From NCBI GenBank assembly GCA_002389045.1, contig DGNS01000005.1, positions 168,288 to 232,287 on the forward strand: a DNA stretch of 64,000 bases, written 5' to 3'. Positions 62,759 to 64,000 of this stretch are shown in pieces. The notes below the pieces were generated by a model. It did no database searches. It was not told the DNA's origin and was given only the letters and a program-made list of their open reading frames with translations. The translations under genes were made by a program, and so were the position numbers. The stretch comes from Thiotrichaceae bacterium UBA4486. Lineage in GTDB: Bacteria; Pseudomonadota; Gammaproteobacteria; Eutrophobiales; Eutrophobiaceae. Positions within the stretch are counted from its first letter, which is position 1. Every line of letters starts with the position of its first letter.

Positions 62759-63780
62759 CAGATTACCTGTCGCTCCGTTAACAGTTCTTCGAGCTTGTGG
62801 CTGATGCGTTCGGGGATGTTATGAGCAACCTCGGTGATGGCCTCGTTGATTGCCGTGGCAAAGGATACCCGGTCGGCGCTGCCGTGACTTTTGATGACGA
62901 TGCCTTTCAATCCCAGCAGGCTGGCACCGTTATACTGCCGGGGGTCAATGCGGTGCTTCAAACTCCTGAGCACCGGCAGTGCAACCAGTCCGGCAATCCT
63001 GCCGTAGAGGCTTTTGCGAAACCCGGCTTCCACGTGATGACGGAACAACTGCGCCACGCCTTCACTGGCCTTGAGTGCAACATTCCCTGCAAAACCGTCA
63101 CAAACGATGACGTCGATATTGCCGGTATAAATATCATTACCCTCGGCAAAACCGACGTAATTGAGGTGGCTGTTGGCCAGAATGGATGCTGCCTGCTTGA
63201 CCTGGTCATTACCCTTGATTTCCTCTTCGCCGATATTCAGTAACGCCACGCTCGGTGATTCCACTTCATCCACCGCACTGGTCAGTTCACTGCCCATAAC
63301 AGCAAACTGGAAGAGTTGTTCGGAACTGCTGTCCACATTGGCGCCCAGATCCAGTATCCGGCAATGGCCCTTGATTCGCGGCAATGCGGTACAGATTGCC
63401 GGCCGATCGATACAGGGAAGCATTTTCAGCAAGTAGCGCGCCGTGGCCATGAGGGCGCCGGTATTACCGGCGCTGACACAGGCCTGCGCCCTCCCCTGTT
63501 TGACCATCTCGATTGCCACGCGCATGGACGAATCCTTCTTGGTGCGCAACGCCTGGGAGGGGGATTCGTGCATCTCGACCACCTGCGATGCATGCTGGAT
63601 CTCGATGCGGCTGCTGATCGTGGAGGCGAAACCGGACAGGTACTTTTCCAGCTCCGGTTCGATTCCGACCAGGATCAGATGCAGATCCCGGTGCCGTTTG
63701 AGGGCGCTCTCGGCTGCCGGGATGATCTCGCCGGGGCCATGATCTCCGCCCATGGCGTCAAGAGCTATGGTAATGTTCAA
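62758..63780 (-). CDS. plsX: Phosphate acyltransferase
   Basis: A 340-aa enzyme making acyl-phosphate from acyl-ACP for phospholipid synthesis. The start ITIALDAMGGDHGPGEIIP and CVSAGNTGALMA, CDGFAGNVALKASEG are the family marks. It lies between rpmF and fabH as usual. Confidence 0.98.
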   Translation of the reverse strand: MNITIALDAMGGDHGPGEIIPAAESALKRHRDLHLILVGIEPELEKYLSGFASTISSRIEIQHASQVVEMHESPSQALRTKKDSSMRVAIEMVKQGRAQACVSAGNTGALMATARYLLKMLPCIDRPAICTALPRIKGHCRILDLGANVDSSSEQLFQFAVMGSELTSAVDEVESPSVALLNIGEEEIKGNDQVKQAASILANSHLNYVGFAEGNDIYTGNIDVIVCDGFAGNVALKASEGVAQLFRHHVEAGFRKSLYGRIAGLVALPVLRSLKHRIDPRQYNGASLLGLKGIVIKSHGSADRVSFATAINEAITEVAHNIPERISHKLEELLTERQVI

Positions 63781-63838
63781 TAGATTCTCACGTCGCTGTC
63801 AGTGCTGTGGCAGCACGATAGCGGTATCCCGGACGGAA

Positions 63839-64000
63839 TTATTCGATTTCCTCGACCTGATCAGACTTGATGATCTGTTTACCCCGGTAATAGCCGTCGG
63901 CACTGATGTGGTGACGACGATGTGTCTCGCCGGAGGTGGCATCAATAGATAATGTCGGATTAGCGAGTGAATCATGGGCGCGGCGCATGTCGCGTCGCGA
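63839..64000 (-). CDS. rpmF: 50S ribosomal protein L32 (N-terminus outside window)
   Basis: The last 53 codons of L32. DMRRAHDSLANPTLSIDATS and HRRHHISADGYYRG are characteristic, followed by an unusually acidic tail SDQVEEIE. About ten N-terminal residues lie beyond base 64000. It precedes plsX by 58 bp, the standard arrangement for coupling ribosome and lipid synthesis. Confidence 0.95.
   Translation of the reverse strand, partial: SRRDMRRAHDSLANPTLSIDATSGETHRRHHISADGYYRGKQIIKSDQVEEIE

Overview
The window is a stretch of a gammaproteobacterial chromosome with moderate-to-high GC. The evidence is the gene order rpmF-plsX-fabH-fabD-fabG-acpP-fabF-pabC-mltG-tmk-holB-pilZ-tatD at the right end, uvrC-pgsA-tRNA-Gly(GCC) in the middle, a gammaproteobacterial-style pntA/pntB pair, and a PilZ/type IV pilus context. 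No species can be named from sequence alone.

Left part (1-16.9 kb): the 3' end of serS converges on pntAB. These are followed by a BI-1 family membrane protein, tRNA-Ser(UGA) with a duplicated 3' end, a HigBA-type toxin-antitoxin pair, a block of nested hairpins, fumC with a small secreted-protein gene, an amidoligase plus glutamine-amidotransferase pair, a large MASE1-CHASE-GAF-GGDEF-EAL protein, and an overlapping UDG-uvrC-pgsA operon ending in tRNA-Gly(GCC).

Middle part (16.9-40.6 kb): in E. coli the tRNAs glyW-cysT-leuZ sit together after uvrC-pgsA. Here tRNA-Gly(GCC) is separated from tRNA-Cys(GCA)-tRNA-Leu(UAA) by about 23 kb, so the tRNA cluster appears to have been opened. Immediately after tRNA-Gly is a ~4-kb AT-richer island bounded by exact 55-bp copies of the tRNA 3' half. 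It carries a ParB-like protein, an orphan D12 adenine methylase, a tiny membrane protein and a second toxin-antitoxin pair, but no integrase. Then come a DCC-lipase-maturation-factor fusion, a CBS protein, and a ~16-kb locus read as a bacterial sphingolipid (ceramide) factory. It has an acyl-AMP ligase, an NAD-dependent reductase, a dedicated ACP, serine palmitoyltransferase and an ABC exporter on one strand. On the other strand are a GNAT-like ceramide synthase candidate, a nucleotidyltransferase, LptF/LptG paralogues, an NTase-fold protein and an aspartyl/asparaginyl beta-hydroxylase-like enzyme. Beside these lie headgroup-type genes: a CDP-alcohol phosphotransferase, a LicC-like NTP transferase, a metallophosphoesterase and a HIT protein.

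Right part (40.6-64 kb): uppP, a Ca2+/cation antiporter, DUF1223, a glycine-betaine type ABC importer, an AsmA protein, a degenerate HD-GYP protein beside a PilZ-like ORF, two small secreted/zincin-like proteins and a class V aminotransferase. The conserved fatty-acid/envelope operon on the minus strand closes the window.

A separate genome-level signal is a family of six intergenic elements with exact 7-nt periodicity, mostly organised as inverted arms: about 617-767, 4757-4838, 43993-44053, 47096-47158, 54317-54439 and 58274-58383. They abut stop or start codons, and twice they are translated into the C-terminal tail of a protein. This repeat family, the split tRNA cluster and the sphingolipid/LptFG locus are the most noteworthy content.
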